Origin: Trichobilharzia szidati
Lineage: Eukaryota > Platyhelminthes > Trematoda > Strigeidida > Schistosomatidae
Direction of reading: 5' to 3'
Assembly: GCA_944472155.2 (NCBI GenBank)
Contig: OX235277.1
Coordinates: forward strand, 13,898,804 to 13,962,803
Length of the DNA: 64,000 nt
Positions 32,331 through 45,546 of this stretch are shown in pieces. Position numbers and translations under genes: made by a program. Position 1 is the first letter of the stretch. Each line of letters opens with the position of its first letter. The notes below the pieces were generated by a model. That model was not told where the DNA came from and did no database searches. It saw only the letters and a list, made by a program, of their open reading frames with translations.

Positions 32331-35221
32331 AGGAAAACAGATGAAGAGAATTGCCTGCAAACGGTACAGAGGGAACGAATGCATGCATGTGTTTGTGACT
32401 TATCGTTTAAAGGAGGCACAGTAACTGAATTGATGGCAACAAAACTTCGAAAAGTAAAGGCTTAAACATCCTTTGCTGCAGCGTCATTTGTAAACTCACC
32501 TCTCATTTTATAATTCCAATATAGTTAAAGAATAAGCTGTCAACCCTTGCCACTTCAGTGGACATAAGGAAATTTTATATGTTCAAGGGGAAAATCTACA
32601 TAAATAGAAAATTACTTACGCTTTCTTTACAAGTACATTGAGTACATACTATGGATCATTTATCAAACCACCGCTCATTTAATGGAAGTTATGACGTATC
32701 AGACAGTAGCGAATATCACCTTTACTAAGATGCACAGAGGTGTTCACTGCAGATCTTTAGGCGAATACAATCTACTACACAATCTCTTTGACAACTGCTT
32801 TTCAAATGCTTCTTCGTGTTGTCATCAGATACAAACGCATATCTTCTATTTGTACAAACTCACCAGTGAATACATATAATCACGGTCACTGTATTTTATT
32901 ATCGCGTTGTAGGTTGTAGGTTAAAAAGACGCACAATTTGAAAAATTTATACACAAATTTGTCAACAATTGAAGCTCGGTAGATGCTGTTTCGCGTGAGA
33001 CAATGACAAATGAATTCACTATAAGAAACTAAGCTACGTGATTACAGAGACATCAAGATGTCGTCAAAAATGAACATACTACAATTATTGTATTACATTC
33101 ATCGGAACAGTAATTTTTTATCCAAAGTAAAAATTTTGTCGTTATCATTTGCAGAGTATTATCGCTTCTCAAACAAGCATAATTAGAGAGAATGTATTAA
33201 ATTTCAATAAATTATTCTTCAGGCTGTGTGGCTATAAGCGGATTTATTTCAACCTGAGGCAGCCGTTAGAGGCGAACTAGAATAATATTGTGAACTGCAC
33301 TAAGGTTAATTATGATCATCGTTTGAATACATATTACATGCATGGCTAATAATAATTAAGAAGTGATTGAGTGAATTTATAATCAACAAGACAGCAGGTT
33401 TCAAGAGGTAAAATGCAACTGGTGGTGGGGAAGATGGTATGAAAAAATTGTCATTTATTCTTAGATTTATGCTGCAAGTTCATGAGCAAGTTTAATTACC
33501 TCACTGTAGAAATTATTTCACGAACCGGAAATATAACAAGCTCGATATTCGAGGGATTTAAGACACTGCTTTCAATAACTACCTTCTCAAAACTCGCATT
33601 TATTATCCTGTGAACATCATCAAACAATATTCAATCCACAAAAGTCTCATTGATATCACAATTACCAATATGATGGGAGACACCAGCTACGATTGGATCA
33701 ATAAACTGAATGACAGGCAGTTAATTTAAGGAGCAGTGGTAATTTATGCAAAATATCCTATCAGAGAGGATATGTTATGTTTAACTATTTGATTGATGCG
33801 TTTGTGAAACGTATAATTCGTATCACAAGGCATCGATAATGGTGAGTGAATCATATTGGGCAGAGTGAATGTCAACAGGTTTACAACAAATAATGATGGC
33901 TTGATGTAAACTAGATGACGTCATGTTTAACCCAGCGTCTCAAAGTAATAATGTACACATTTTTCTTTTCTTGCTGATTTGACTCAAAGTATACATATAT
34001 ATCTTCAAAAAACACTGGTGGACACTTGATACAATCTGTTAGCTATCTTTAGATATGAATATCACCAGGTCGCTGCTGTAACCAAAGACTAATGTTTATA
34101 AATCCACCAGTATTTCTTCAAATAGGAAATAAATACCTGATCAGCCATTTCGTTCACCTGTCAAAGCTGATTTTCCAATTAGATGTCATCCATGTACATT
34201 GAATAGCGAAAAAACAATTCCACAAAATAATATTGCAAAATTTGATACGACTACTCAAAATGAACTGTGCATAAAACGACACTCAGTGAAATTCTTACCC
34301 CTGTGATTGTGGGGTAATCTGATGGATCCGTAAATCTGCTCTAATAGATGGTATTACATTATCAGTCCGTGAAATGAAGTCATAGACCAAGCCTGGTCAT
34401 AACACTTTTGTTATGAGCACAGTTTATACTACTCATGAGTAAGCAACATATATTCACCGATAAATTTCCAGAAAACAGCTTCTGCAGTATCTATTCTTAA
34501 ACCAAATAACATTTGAAAGACGTGAAAGAAAATTTTTCATTTAGACTAAGTGCATTGTTATTCAAATTCTGAAAAGTCATAACCCACAGATTTCCGCTTA
34601 ACTGATGCTGTGTCGCTCATCACTAATCATGAAATCAGCTCAATAAACAGAAGTAAACAATTAGCTATTCAATATTCAATATTTTATTGAATTTATTTAT
34701 TTATGTTATTTTGCAGTGTATAAAGAGATCTTTTTGAGGTGAAACCGTGTTACTTAAAAAAAGGTTTAAGATTGATGAACCACTGACAGAAACAGAGACT
34801 GTATTTAAATTTCGCCCCAAAATTTGTTTAATTTGATTGTGAAAGTAGCCTAAGTAGAGAATAGAGAAATTTTGACATCCACATTACGAAGTATGAGACT
34901 GTAAGATTTCTCAATCTCTTGGAACTCAGCTTTCCAGCTCTTTCCGATGTGAATAGAGGATTTTGTCAATGCGATTTCCATGCATATTTTAAGCGCAATG
35001 CCCACTTCAAAACCTAAAGCGAAATATCTGACTTGTCACATTCGATTGGCTGTGAATTCAGACATATGAATTCCCTCACGAATAAACTGTTTTAAAAAGG
35101 TCTAATTCTCATTCGGTGCTGAATGATTTTACAACTATCCGCTCAAATCTCGATGAAATTTCAGAAGAATTTAGTAAAGAAAGTTTAAAAGAAATATTCC
35201 TAAGACTGCGATGCTGTATAC
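32331..35221. other. No gene seen in central right region
   Basis: AT-rich and weakly if at all alignable to 28.9-31.7 kb. GCATCGATAATG before GTGAGTGAAT at about 33840 resembles a micro-exon but lacks a pyrimidine tract. No supported gene. Confidence 0.35.
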
Positions 35222-37603
35222 AGAAATACGTAGTCGTGGTTCTTAGACAGACAATGCTGACTAATCTTCACATGAAAAATGGCAGAGCGGAAACTGTTGC
35301 ATTAAAGTCATTATTCGACCTTAATCTTATTCCGAGGAATGAATTTTTCGAATCTACAATCATTTCTCCCTCTTATCTTGAGATCTACGGAACTGAACTT
35401 TTTTAGTGTTCATTCTCCAAGATATGATTGAAACAGTCGACCAATTAACAGGCGAGAGTCATGTTATTTTGAACAACAAACCTAATATCATCGTATTCAG
35501 GATGACTGGTTTCTTCACGATTTCATGAAAATTAGGCCAAGATAAGAAGTGCATCATTTGACATGAGGCTCATCATTAGATGTCAACTGGATGTGTTTTG
35601 CTCAACGAAGCAGTAGTCAGTCAATATCAGTTTCTGTTAATCGTGGCAGATCGGTTTGTTGAGAAATTAAGTAAGTCGTTCGCACCAACGACATAAAGTC
35701 ATTACAATCATCTTATTTCATTATTTGACAAAATCTACTTAACTGAAATTTCGATAGGCAGCTTGAAATTATGGATTGTAGCCTTTTTCAAATCGTATTC
35801 AAGGAATAGATAAATTGCTGACCATTTTGGCGTAAAAGGTTGTTGAAACTTTATATTTGAATTACACAAAGACTGGGGGAGATCAATTTTTCCCCGTTAA
35901 TAAAATGTTATTCCTCTCTAAGTGTTCCACCTTCAGGTGATTTCTTTTATCAAACAACGTGTACTGGCAAATCCCTTATGATAAATGTCATCACAAAATC
36001 ATTCACTGTCATCGCCATTTAGCGATACATATCTGTGAGCACAAAAATCATGTATTCAACACTTGCTATTGTTTTGTGTACTACATTTATAGCAAATACC
36101 AAGGTGCTAACTATTAAAATTATGCAAAGAATCATATGAAGTCTAATCCAAACTAAAACACAAATATTGGGAATTCAAATTTGTATGCATCAAAATGTCA
36201 TTTACGGAACTCAATGAGAGTCATTGGGAATTTCGGAAACGTTGTGGATATCAGTCGGTCGAAAAAAAGCATTAAGGAATGAGTAGAAAAAAACCTAACA
36301 AATAAACGCATAAGCTGAGTATGAGAATCAGTAGTACATATAAAAACAGTGTACCTGAAATTAACAAAATGTTCAGTATTACAAATGAGATATATACGTA
36401 CATATATATATGTATATATATCAAAGTAATGAATATGAAGGAGGTTATATATTACATGATTTTATATAATGCCTATTTCCCGTCTCAGATTCATTTAACG
36501 TTTTTCAGAACGTACTTTTATCCTTTCATATAATATGCAGTAAGAAAATTTAAGCAAGAAATGTGGGGAAAGGATTCCTTATCACTTATATAAATGACAA
36601 GAAAAAGCAATTTTGAAGTATTTACAGCGGTCTTAACTGTGTGCAGACTTAACGATCGCTAAAAAAATGTGGTCTTGATCTTAACTGTCCAAATGTTGTA
36701 CGCCGCAACAGTTTCCTCATTAATTGTAATTGACATCGCTAATTTAAGAAAAGAGAAACCACTGCGTTTAATAATTAAATCTTCTCGTCACTGAGCATAT
36801 CTCGTTGTTTTCACTTCCACTTATTTATATCCGATAGTCTACTTCCGATCCGTTCGTGAGGCATACAGAAATACCACCATTTGATTAAAGGATGTGATCT
36901 GGAATTATGCTGTCACATTTAAAGCATGAATTGGAACCTGACACCATAGCTCAATCTACTTCACTTCTTCATTTTGTCTTTCAGTATTTCACTTAAATCG
37001 GAAATTACCTGACTGGAAGACTAACGATAAAGTTGCTTGTTCAGCCTATCACAAATCTTAACTGTGAAGAATTTATTACCAAACTAGGCACTTTGCACTG
37101 AACGTATTACTCAGATTTGTATGACAGAAAACGTTTGCATAAATACAGGAGCCGTAAACGGGAAAATGCGGAAATCTCTCAACAAAATCATTGGATTCAA
37201 TTCAGAAATAATCATTTACTGGAAGAAAATCTTCTGGTTTTAAATAATCCTAAAGCTGATCAAGTGTTCAACTCCTGCGAAGAAAATGTATTGAAATAAG
37301 AAGACATTTTGATTAGGTTATAAGCTAGAAGTTTAAGAATACGAGGCTGTTATTAATCAAATCTTTAAAGGAGACCTTTCAGAAAACATGTCTTGTATAT
37401 TTAAATGCTAGAATAAAAGACACTCATCCTTCGTAAAAATAGCAGGCCTAAAAGTGACAGAGTTCCTCAACAGTTGTATATATTAACTGCTCACAATTCC
37501 TCTCAGCCTGATTTATATTTCTGTTACACAAATAAGCAGTTTGCACTAAGTAACTAACTGTTCTGAATATCGCTATTTTGAATTCAATGTAAAATTCACT
37601 TAC

Positions 37604-37615
37604 GGCCTTTCTCAT
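37604..37615 (-). CDS. MEG-B' micro-exon, 12 nt
   Basis: Minus-strand ATGAGAAAGGCC lies between CTACGCTGTACAG and GTAAGTGAATTTT, the mirror of 18710-18721. Phase 1 is open (xAT GAG AAA GGC C); phase 2 would read TGA. Confidence 0.7.
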
Positions 37616-38772
37616 CTGTACAGCGTAGACAACAAGTAGACAACAACAGGCAAAATCCTGCTAAACAAATGATTTGTTGAAGAATGCTTCGCTTTATACA
37701 CTACGCTCACTTAGCCACGTCTTCTACATTGTGCTATGAAATACAAGAGACATTTCCGTTCTATTGTGAGGAAAACCATTCTCAACAATCCTAATATTGC
37801 TATTCCGTAGATTATGTAGTATTTCTCAATAACGCTTTTTCAACCTGACCCGTCAGATATGTCACGTTATCATGCATAAATTAGTTTATGTTAAAATAAC
37901 CATGAAAAGCTAACCTACGAAGAAATTTCTTAGTGAGGAGTGAAAAGTGGACTAAAGCAAATTTATAAACGTTTATTCAGGGAATTTAACTTGATGTGAA
38001 CGTTTAATCAGAATCTGTCAACAGATTTGAATTTTGATCCTGACTGAGGATTTGCCGGTTTATTCTTGATATATTTTCAGTATCCACATCACATAATTTA
38101 AGTCTGACCACCAAACTTCATATATATATGTATTTAAGTTGCTTCTTTCTCAGAAGACTAAAAGTATTGTACAGTTAAATCTACTCATCAGCTTTATATA
38201 TCAAAATAAATGTAAGGCGTCATAACAGATTTTTATTATGTCCAATAGATTCTGTAGACAAAACAGAGACTGATTCGACATTCATGTGTTGTAATAAGGC
38301 AAAACAAATTTCACTATGCAGTGATAGGATAAACATAATTGCAGATATCAGTTGTCATGGTTTCATGTAACATATCCACCAATACTTTATCATATTATAC
38401 TCATTTGCAAATGAATGTAAGCTGTATATACACATACTGTTTTCACATTTAAAGAAAAAAAAACTTCCTGATGCGAATTTCAAATGACTGCATTCAGTAA
38501 ATAACCTCAAAAAACAACTAATAATATCACCTTCAACTAAGCGCGCTTCAGTATACTCTGTAGTCGAATTCAAAAGTATTGTCAACGTATTACCTTCTAC
38601 CGAAATTCTATTTCAGTTAGGTAAATGAATAAATTTGGTTTAAAGTGTGTTAACTTCCTCAAATTGACATCTATTTCAAACATTGGAGTATATGACTGAT
38701 GAGTGTTAAGATATGATACCTAGTATCGTCTGATCTTAACTCAACTCTAAACTATGGAAATGTTATACATAA

Positions 38773-39404
38773 AGACATTATTTAAAATAAAGACCATTCA
38801 ACCTCAATTCACGATAAAAAAGTATCGCTTCAGGTGTAAAAAGTACAGTCGTCTCCAACATAATGTGAAGATGGAATAATAATTTCCTGGCTAAGCGATT
38901 AAACTAGGTGTCAGGTAAGATATAATTTAAAACTGCTTGAAAACGCTACTTTAGGTTTAATTTTCATGAGAATGCATTTTCCTAAAAGTGTTGGCTCAAA
39001 AAATATTGACATTTGTTGTATTATACCATTCTTAATTCCAAGTTTGAATTGAAAATCACGTCAAGGCATCAAGATGAAAGACAGAATGCAGGTATATGTG
39101 TATAAATATAATAGAACCTTGTAAATCCTACATCGATGATTTTGTAAAGTTTCATATTATGCAAGTTGCTTCTTGGAATAGCGCATAAGAATAAACACAG
39201 TTTATACTTACGATTTGACATCACTGCAAATATCGGCAATTAGCTCTACAGTAATCACTGTTCACTGATTCATGTAAAATAGATTTACAGAATGAGAAAT
39301 AGTCCGGTGAAACGATTCATATTGAGACTATCAGACGTAACATTTTTGCAATACAGTTAGAGGTGCATTGACGGTTCAAACAGCCTTGTCCAATTTACTA
39401 GCAG
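38773..39404 (-). other. Right-only segment with micro-exon block
   Basis: Occupies the position taken by the SR2-like element in the left arm; boundaries are ATGGAAATGTTATAC at 38758-38772 and AGGTCTTATGAAAAACAAAT at 39403. It contains the micro-exon at 39212-39223 and resembles the exon-bearing blocks at 62.2-62.7 and 63.5-63.9 kb, so it is probably ancestral gene sequence lost from the left copy. Confidence 0.55.
39212..39223 (-). CDS. MEG-B' micro-exon, 12 nt
   Basis: Minus-strand TGATGTCAAATC lies between CCGATATTTGCAG and GTAAGTATAAAC. Phase 1 is open (xTG ATG TCA AAT C); phase 0 starts with a stop. Its flanks align with those of 62469-62480 and 63675-63683 (TATACTTACTGA-CTTCT-GCAAAT type blocks), so these are duplicated exon cassettes. 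No left-arm counterpart survives. Confidence 0.65.
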
Positions 39405-40265
39405 GTCTTATGAAAAACAAATAGAGACTAGAAAAGGCATCCTGGAACAACTCCCATATTCACCTAAATTGGAGTACACAGTGTTCAGAAATAAATTCCA
39501 CAATGCAATCCGAGGGCTAAAAACGAAAGCCATCCGGAAGCTTCTCAGTTAGTGTGTCTCTTTTCAGTAAACGCGGGATGTCCAAACTATATTTGGCGCT
39601 GACAACTTGATAAACAAATGGCAAAATGTGATACAGAGATGTTAGAAATCTGTGACAGCAGAGTGGATGGAATTAAAGTCTAGGAATTGTTGACCAGAGA
39701 GTCCCTAATCTACCATAGTCACTCAAACGATAAAAACGAGCATATCGAGAGAGTGGCTATCATGATGTCACAACAGTAAACGGAGGCTCTCACGCAATGA
39801 GGATCACATTCACGAGGACTTTGATAACAAGATTCAACAATAAAGGGAGGAAAGCTACAATTGGAAAAATTGACACGTCAACAAACAACACAGGTCAGAA
39901 GAAGAAAAGAGGAGTTCTTCGAACGAATCTGAACAATAGTGGACAACATCTCAGATGAATAGTTACATCGAAATTGTAATGGGTGATATAAATGAAAGGC
40001 GGTTAAGGGGTAAAACATGCAGTAAACAAATTCATCATGGATTGAGAAGCACTTCCCTGGTGAAATGAATGACTTAGGAGACTTCCTTGTGGTATTCATA
40101 GTGTGGAATAATTTGGTGATTGGTATCACAAGACATGCGTTCTGCCAGATGAACACAGAAAAAATCAGATGGACTGTATCTCAGTTTAACCGCGATCAAG
40201 TGGACAAAACATGAGGATAATAGTAAGGCAAGTCTAATCACTATCACCGATTAACTGTACTTGAA
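39405..40265 (+). mobile_element. Degenerate RTE-type endonuclease remnant
   Basis: Plus strand: an IVMGDINERR reading near 39980 (endonuclease MGDLN motif), then NNLVIGITRHAFCQMNT near 40110, matching FNELVIGGSVYKH of the SR2-like copy at 17460. Many stops. The first 580 bp are shared with 15187-14600; the rest is absent on the left. Confidence 0.6.
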
Positions 40266-40267
40266 CG

Positions 40268-40684
40268 GATTGTGAGGTTAGTCACAAAGAGTGAAAAGAA
40301 AGGCATTCACTATACTGCCGAAAAGACACTGAACGATGAATATTTCAAGGAAAACATATTTCATCTTGAACAATTTCAAACATTTTTGTGATAAAACCAG
40401 GAGGTTAGCAGTAGAGGCAGGAGTCTCAAAGTGAACTGTAAGCAGACAGAGGCAAAGAAGATGCCTAACCAACAACAATGAGCATGAGTTGTTACCAACG
40501 AAAGATATCTAAGAGAAGTTGTTTTTTTCACTTATCTCTGCACCGTAAAATCAACAACAACTAGCATGTATGAGGCTGTCAATGTGAGGATGAGAAAAGC
40601 AAGGTAGACGTTCATCATTCTTCAATTAGTAGGGCGATAAACAGCACCCAGCTAAATTGAATAGATCTGAATACTGGTTAGCAC
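40268..40684. repeat. Direct repeat D, copy 1
   Basis: Same-orientation match to 42168-42582: GCATTCACTA, GACGAT/GAACGATGAATATTTCAAGGA, CTAACCAACAACAATGA, CACCGTAAAATCA and AAGGTAGACGT all recur. Probably retroelement-derived, as it continues from the RTE remnant; identity unknown. Confidence 0.65.
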
Positions 40685-41164
40685 AGGTTCAAGTGTGCTT
40701 CAAGGTGGTTCTTGCGTCTAGTGCGTGCGTCAAGAAGGCTATATCCAACAGGTTGCTAGAGACTTTCGTCAGAAGTTGAATCCACTCAGTATATGAAAGG
40801 AAATAAAGATGGACTGGACATACACTAAAGACACATTCAAGTTTTGCCACAAGCTAGGCTGTCCGTGAGTTGATAATCTGAAAGCCACATGGAAGTGGTC
40901 ATGTGTAAAATAACTCAGAGCTTGTGGTAAACGTGGATCCAGCATAAAATGATAACACAGAACATAGCGCATTGGAGATGAACTGCTAAAATTAAATGTT
41001 TTGTTTGGGACGTAATAAGGAATAATAAAAATAATAATAGGATGAGATTCGCTTGAGAGCAAAGTGTGCCAGAAGAATAATATATTGATTGAAATCATTT
41101 TTAACATTAGATCAAATGAAAGCTGCACTGTAGAATGTTCGGTTTTCAGCCATACATAGTCCAA

Positions 41165-41470
41165 ACGTTCTACTTTAGAATATTTACACGCAACCACACT
41201 GGAAAGTTGATAAAATGAAAAATTTCAAATATGAAATGAAATTTAATAGCCTGTCGCTTAAACCAGATTTCAGGGAGCAAATATCTGTGGCTTAAGTTAA
41301 TATTTACTACTACTACTATATATAGTGGAGAAGATTTTAAACTTATCGGATGATTTTGACGTATTTGGGTTCTCTCAGTAGGATGGTTTACTTGTGAAGC
41401 TCTCATAACCTTACTGGATGACTTCTTCAGCGCATACCACTGAAAACAAAGAGGTTATCTGAATCAGCAG
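41165..41470 (-). repeat. Repeat family R3, copy 3
   Basis: Minus-strand match to 31745-32030: ATGAGAGCTTCACAAGTAAA versus ATGAAAGCTTCGCAACTAAA, both followed by AATCATCC and AAATCTTCTC, and GACTTCTTCAGCGC versus GAACATCTTCAGCGC. It lies in right-only sequence between the two D repeats. Confidence 0.55.
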
Positions 41471-42167
41471 TCACTGGTGCTAATTGCTTATTGATTCTGA
41501 AGAAAGATATTCTGAAAAGTTTCACTCAGTTTAACTGCTTAACACCGGGTTTCTCAGTAGCAGAACATCTATGAAGCAAATAGATTTCTGATTGCTTGTC
41601 ACCGTGCAAAGTTATACTACAAGTGTGAATTATGAAAGTGTCCTTTTGTTTCTCAGATTCGTAGATCTGTGAATCAATCCGTAAAATTATCTCGAGATTT
41701 TTAATATGTCGTCATACACTTCCACATCAGCATTATAAGGAAATCTCGGTTATGAGAATTCAAAAAGCGTTTTGCTACTCTCAACAGTTATTCTCGCATT
41801 GACGTGCTACCTGCATTGGCAATGATGTTAGGCCGTTACAAAGTAAAATGTATTGAAAAGTTCTGATGCAAGAGTCAAAGAAAAGGTAACTCCTAATTTC
41901 GTGTCTTTATTTATTTGGAGAACCTGATGGCATTCAAATGATGTTATTGGTGTAACTTTAATTTTAATCGCAGATAAATTTCTGATGAAAATGTTTGTAT
42001 CAAGATATCAAACTTTGTTGCACCATTCGTTTACTTATTTGGATTGTTATCAAGGAACCTTTAAAGTCACAGAAATAGAAGGTAGGCATCTTTAAATGTA
42101 CCTGTATACTAGAAACGTTTGATTTCCACATAGGCATACCTACAAGTATTCTTAACTGTATTATAAT

Positions 42168-42582
42168 GGATTGTGAGATTGCACTTAGGGAATGAGAAGA
42201 CAGGCATTCACTAGACTGACGAAAAGACACTGGACGATGAATATTTCAAGGATGACATATATCATCTTGAAAAACTCAGACATTTACATGATGAAACCAG
42301 CAGATTAGTGGTAGAAGCATGAGTTTTAAGGTGATTTATGGGTAGACAGAGGTAACGAAGATGGCTAACCAACAACAATGAACATAGGTTGTTATCAACG
42401 AAAGGAAGCTGAAAGAAGTTGTGTTTTCACTTATCCGTGCACCGTAAAATCAGATACAACTGGCGTGGATGAGGATGTCAAAGTGAGGATTAGAAACGCA
42501 AGGTAGACGTCCGTCATTGTTTAATTTGTAGGTCGATAAAAAGCATCTAGCTTAATCGACTAAATCTGCGTATTGTTAACAT
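42168..42582. repeat. Direct repeat D, copy 2
   Basis: Second copy of 40268-40684. It is bracketed by a further direct repeat: GGAACCTTTAAAGTCACA at 42056 and GGAACCTATAAAGTCACA at 42584 each begin about 95 bp of shared sequence, so the D copy seems to have arrived together with a local duplication. Confidence 0.65.
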
Positions 42583-42728
42583 GGAACCTATAAAGTCACA
42601 AACATGGAAGGTAGGCATCTTTTAATGTACCTGTATACTGGAAACGTTTGATTTCTACATAAGCATACCTACACATATTTCCTACTTGGTCAAATCGTTT
42701 TCAAGAACAAGTGCGGCTTTAAACTTAC

Positions 42729-42740
42729 TTAGTTGTTGAT
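42729..42740 (-). CDS. MEG-B' micro-exon, 12 nt
   Basis: Minus-strand ATCAACAACTAA lies between AAAATTTTTTGCAG and GTAAGTTTAAAG. Phase 1 is open (xAT CAA CAA CTA A); phase 0 would end in TAA. The intron sequence just downstream (42600-42660) resembles that beside the exon at 63675, which supports a duplicated-cassette origin. The left counterpart has lost its acceptor. Confidence 0.65.
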   Translation of the reverse strand: MNN

Positions 42741-42782
42741 CTGCAAAAAATTTTGTTTTGTTACAAAGAGGGTATTACTTAC

Positions 42783-42800
42783 TGATAAACTCCACTTAAA
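42783..42800 (-). CDS. MEG-B' micro-exon, 18 nt
   Basis: Minus-strand TTTAAGTGGAGTTTATCA lies between TTCACTTTGTTCAG and GTAAGTAATACC. The splice signals are excellent, but phase 1 meets TAA immediately (xTT TAA), whereas the splice-dead left copy would be open (xCT TAC). Either this copy carries a nonsense change, the phase differs, or the exon is skipped. Confidence 0.55.
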
Positions 42801-43367
42801 CTGAACAAAGTGAAGGATATTATCACATCAGCCAACATAATGAGATCATGAGAGGATGTTGTAGTTTTCTCTCCTTGAGTAGAAATGAATAAATGGTTTT
42901 GAAAGCTTACAGTACCTGTATAAAGTGATTCATAATAGCCGGTCAGTTAGGCAGAGTTATTCCAAGAATTTGTATGGAAAGAATTCCCTGACAACCAATT
43001 TTTAATGGAAGAAAAACTTCCATGCAATGCGATTCCTGAACACTCGCCGAAATGTGAACGCACCTTACCAACATGACTTTTACCAGTATCACCTGAATTA
43101 TATTACATTTTTCAAATCATTAGGGCGATTTATCTACTCCACTACCGACTATCCGACAATTGTCAGTTGACTGAATTCGATTCTGTAAACTGATGTCCTT
43201 GTGTGTTACTTATTTCATTAGCATCCTAGTGAAGTTATTCGTCCCAGGACATCAACCTTAGTTGCTTATTTTAGACTATAAAAAGAATATTTATCAAAGA
43301 CGTACTCTGAGGTGTAAAATAGTGGTTCTTAAAATCTTCTCCATGAATGAATGTAAATAATACTCAC

Positions 43368-43373
43368 TTTTCA
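43368..43373 (-). CDS. Possible MEG-B' micro-exon, 6 nt
   Basis: Minus-strand TGAAAA precedes GTGAGTATTATTT and follows TTTACAATAATAG. Mirror of 13575-13580, with the same weak pyrimidine tract. Confidence 0.42.
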
Positions 43374-43913
43374 CTATTATTGTAAATATTCCCGGTTAGA
43401 TACACAGTGACTGTTGTTTTTACTAATATGTGCAAAGTAAATTCAAAGAGTAATTCATGACACGCAAATTTCATCACTTTAGAATCAGAGGTGAATAAGG
43501 AATCTGAACAGATTTGACAGTCATGGTAAATGGATTTTTTTTGGCTTTGATATAAAGTGCATTCATCAAATAGATAAGACCTGCAATGCCATAATCATAA
43601 AGCTTCCATATTTATGGATTTCAGAATCTGTTTTCATGACATTCGTTCACTCGAAACTAGTTGCATAAACAGAGAAAACTAAAAATTTAAAATATATCTC
43701 AAGTATGTTTTTCTGAATTGAATACTTTGGTTGTGAAGGAAGCTCCGTTTGAAAAGTAATGCCACTGTCATCATTTTAGGAGGTATAAGGATATCAGAAA
43801 TAATTATTTTGATATAGTACTGATTACAAAAATAAATAGAGGAATTCAGAACTTTCAATCTTGCATATATCTCGTGATTTTATCAGCTGCCAATCGTCAA
43901 ACGTATATTTCAG

Positions 43914-44096
43914 TTGCTTCTTCATCAAACATTTACCATTATTGACTGTGACGTTAAATTCAAACTATCCACTGAACGCAAGCTGTTTTGTGTGCGGTTG
44001 CCCCGAAATTACATTCAACTTCAGGATGGAATTGAAAAACGCGATAGTTCAATAGATATTTATGATGGGATTTCTATGAGTATTCCAATGTCCTGA
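43914..44096 (+). other. Conserved antisense open frame, right copy
   Basis: Mirror of 12803-13012: follows ACGTATATTTCAG, 60 codons to TGA, ending DSSIDIYDGISMSIPMS. Antisense to MEG-B' and inside one of its introns. Unrecognised. Confidence 0.3.
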
Positions 44097-44292
44097 TCAG
44101 GTAACTGACATATATTCTGTGATATGGGAAGGCCGAAAATTCATATCAGAGGAAATCACCTTTAAACGTCTATTGCTACCAAGCATAATTTAAAAGAGAG
44201 TGACGGAAAAATGTAATCAAACAGTCAATGAAATATGAAGAAACAACCGATTCCTATCAACATCAAATCTCAGCAACCTGAATGAAACTTAC

Positions 44293-44298
44293 ATTGAT
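44293..44298 (-). CDS. MEG-B' micro-exon, 6 nt
   Basis: Minus-strand ATCAAT lies between TTCTCTTTCTATTTAG and GTAAGTTTCATTC, identical in exon to 12605-12610. Phase 1 is preserved. Confidence 0.75.
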
Positions 44299-45018
44299 CT
44301 AAATAGAAAGAGAATGAAAAACGAGAAGCTATAGAATTTCTTAACTGGAGTTAAAATTACGCTAATCCGACTTAGTGTTTTACTACATCTTCCACAAAAT
44401 AAGGTAAGTGACAAAAAGATTAATCTCATGAATGTGTTAACATAATGTCTTCTTCAGCCTACATTTCAGGCTGAATTCAGATATGTGCAAAACTTTACAC
44501 ACATTAGGTGAACACCTGTAAAGTTAGAATGCTCAGAAACCAAGAACTACGAAATATACGACTGCAAGTCTAATATGGTTATAATTTGGATGTTGTTTCC
44601 ATGGATTTCAGCCAGTCACGACATGCGCTATCTCATAATATTCTGTCAAATGTAGACATTAAATCACTTTACTGATATTCAGAAGACACTCTCTTGTCTG
44701 AAGAAACAGTTATTGGAAGTATATCGAATCTTCATCAAGAGATCTTCGTTAGTCATCAAATATCCAAGAAAACGAGCTACTTCTTAATACAACTGGAAGT
44801 TTTCACGGGTATTCTAGACATGATGGATATTATCAGAAATAAACAATTAGTTTCTCCTTGGTCTTCACTAATGTAACACAAGTCGGAAGCGTTCATACCT
44901 ACCTCATGGATCTATAGATTATTTTCACTTGTTTCATTTTCTAGTGAACCGATTTCATTTTTGTGCGAAAAACTGTATGTGCACATACATATGAAATAAC
45001 CTATACATATATATTTAC

Positions 45019-45028
45019 GATTGTACAT
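45019..45028 (-). CDS. Possible MEG-B' micro-exon, 10 nt
   Basis: Minus-strand ATGTACAATC lies between CATTTCCGCAG and GTAAATATATATG, identical to the left candidate at 11866. Not a multiple of 3, so its use is uncertain. Confidence 0.4.
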
Positions 45029-45190
45029 CTGCGGAAATGAATTCGCCACCAAAAACAGACTCTTTACTAAATTGCGATGATGTTGATTACTTATTACATG
45101 AGTGCTTGATTTACCGAAATCCCCTAGCTAATTGAACATCATATTCTAATTTTGATAATTTTCATGAATTACAATTTCAATGAAACTTAC

Positions 45191-45195
45191 AAAAC
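45191..45195 (-). CDS. MEG-B' micro-exon, 5 nt (6 nt in the left arm)
   Basis: Minus-strand GTTTT lies between CTCCTTGTATATACCAG and GTAAGTTTCATTG. One T fewer than the left copy; if included it would throw later exons out of phase. Confidence 0.5.
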
Positions 45196-45432
45196 CTGGT
45201 ATATACAAGGAGAATAAGAGTCGCAGATATCACTGAGAAAAAAAAGCATCCTAAAAATTGAAATACTTTGTGTTTTAGTTAGTGATAAATTAGCTGCAAG
45301 AATCACGACTGGTCATCAGTTTTTTTAAACTTTCATAATTTCTAATACGAGCAATTATGTTTATGCGTGATCAAATGATTTAATATTACACTGTTTTCAC
45401 ATTATCACAAATGAAAGGCAGAAGGAACTCAC

Positions 45433-45496
45433 CCGAATTAGCCGTTTTAGAAATAAATGCAATGTTCAGTAAAAACAAAAGACAACGAATGCGCAT
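45433..45496 (-). CDS. MEG-B' first exon, signal peptide
   Basis: The minus-strand ATG at 45496 opens 21 codons, MRIRCLLFLLNIAFIS through TANS, then G and the donor GTGAGTTCC. Length (64 nt) and phase 1 are identical to the left copy at 11427. Four nucleotide changes, all replacements, keep the signal-peptide character while the surrounding introns have diverged more. It is transcribed leftwards, convergent with MEG-B. Confidence 0.82.
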
Positions 45497-45539
45497 TTCT
45501 GTGTAGTTGTTCACTCAACAGTCGAGAACATAAACTGAT

Positions 45540-45546
45540 TTATATA
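45540..45546 (-). promoter_or_regulatory. TATA box of MEG-B'
   Basis: Minus-strand TATATAA in CGAGTATATAAATCAG, at the same distance from the ATG as in the left copy, with the block AACAACTAC just before the exon conserved. Confidence 0.7.
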
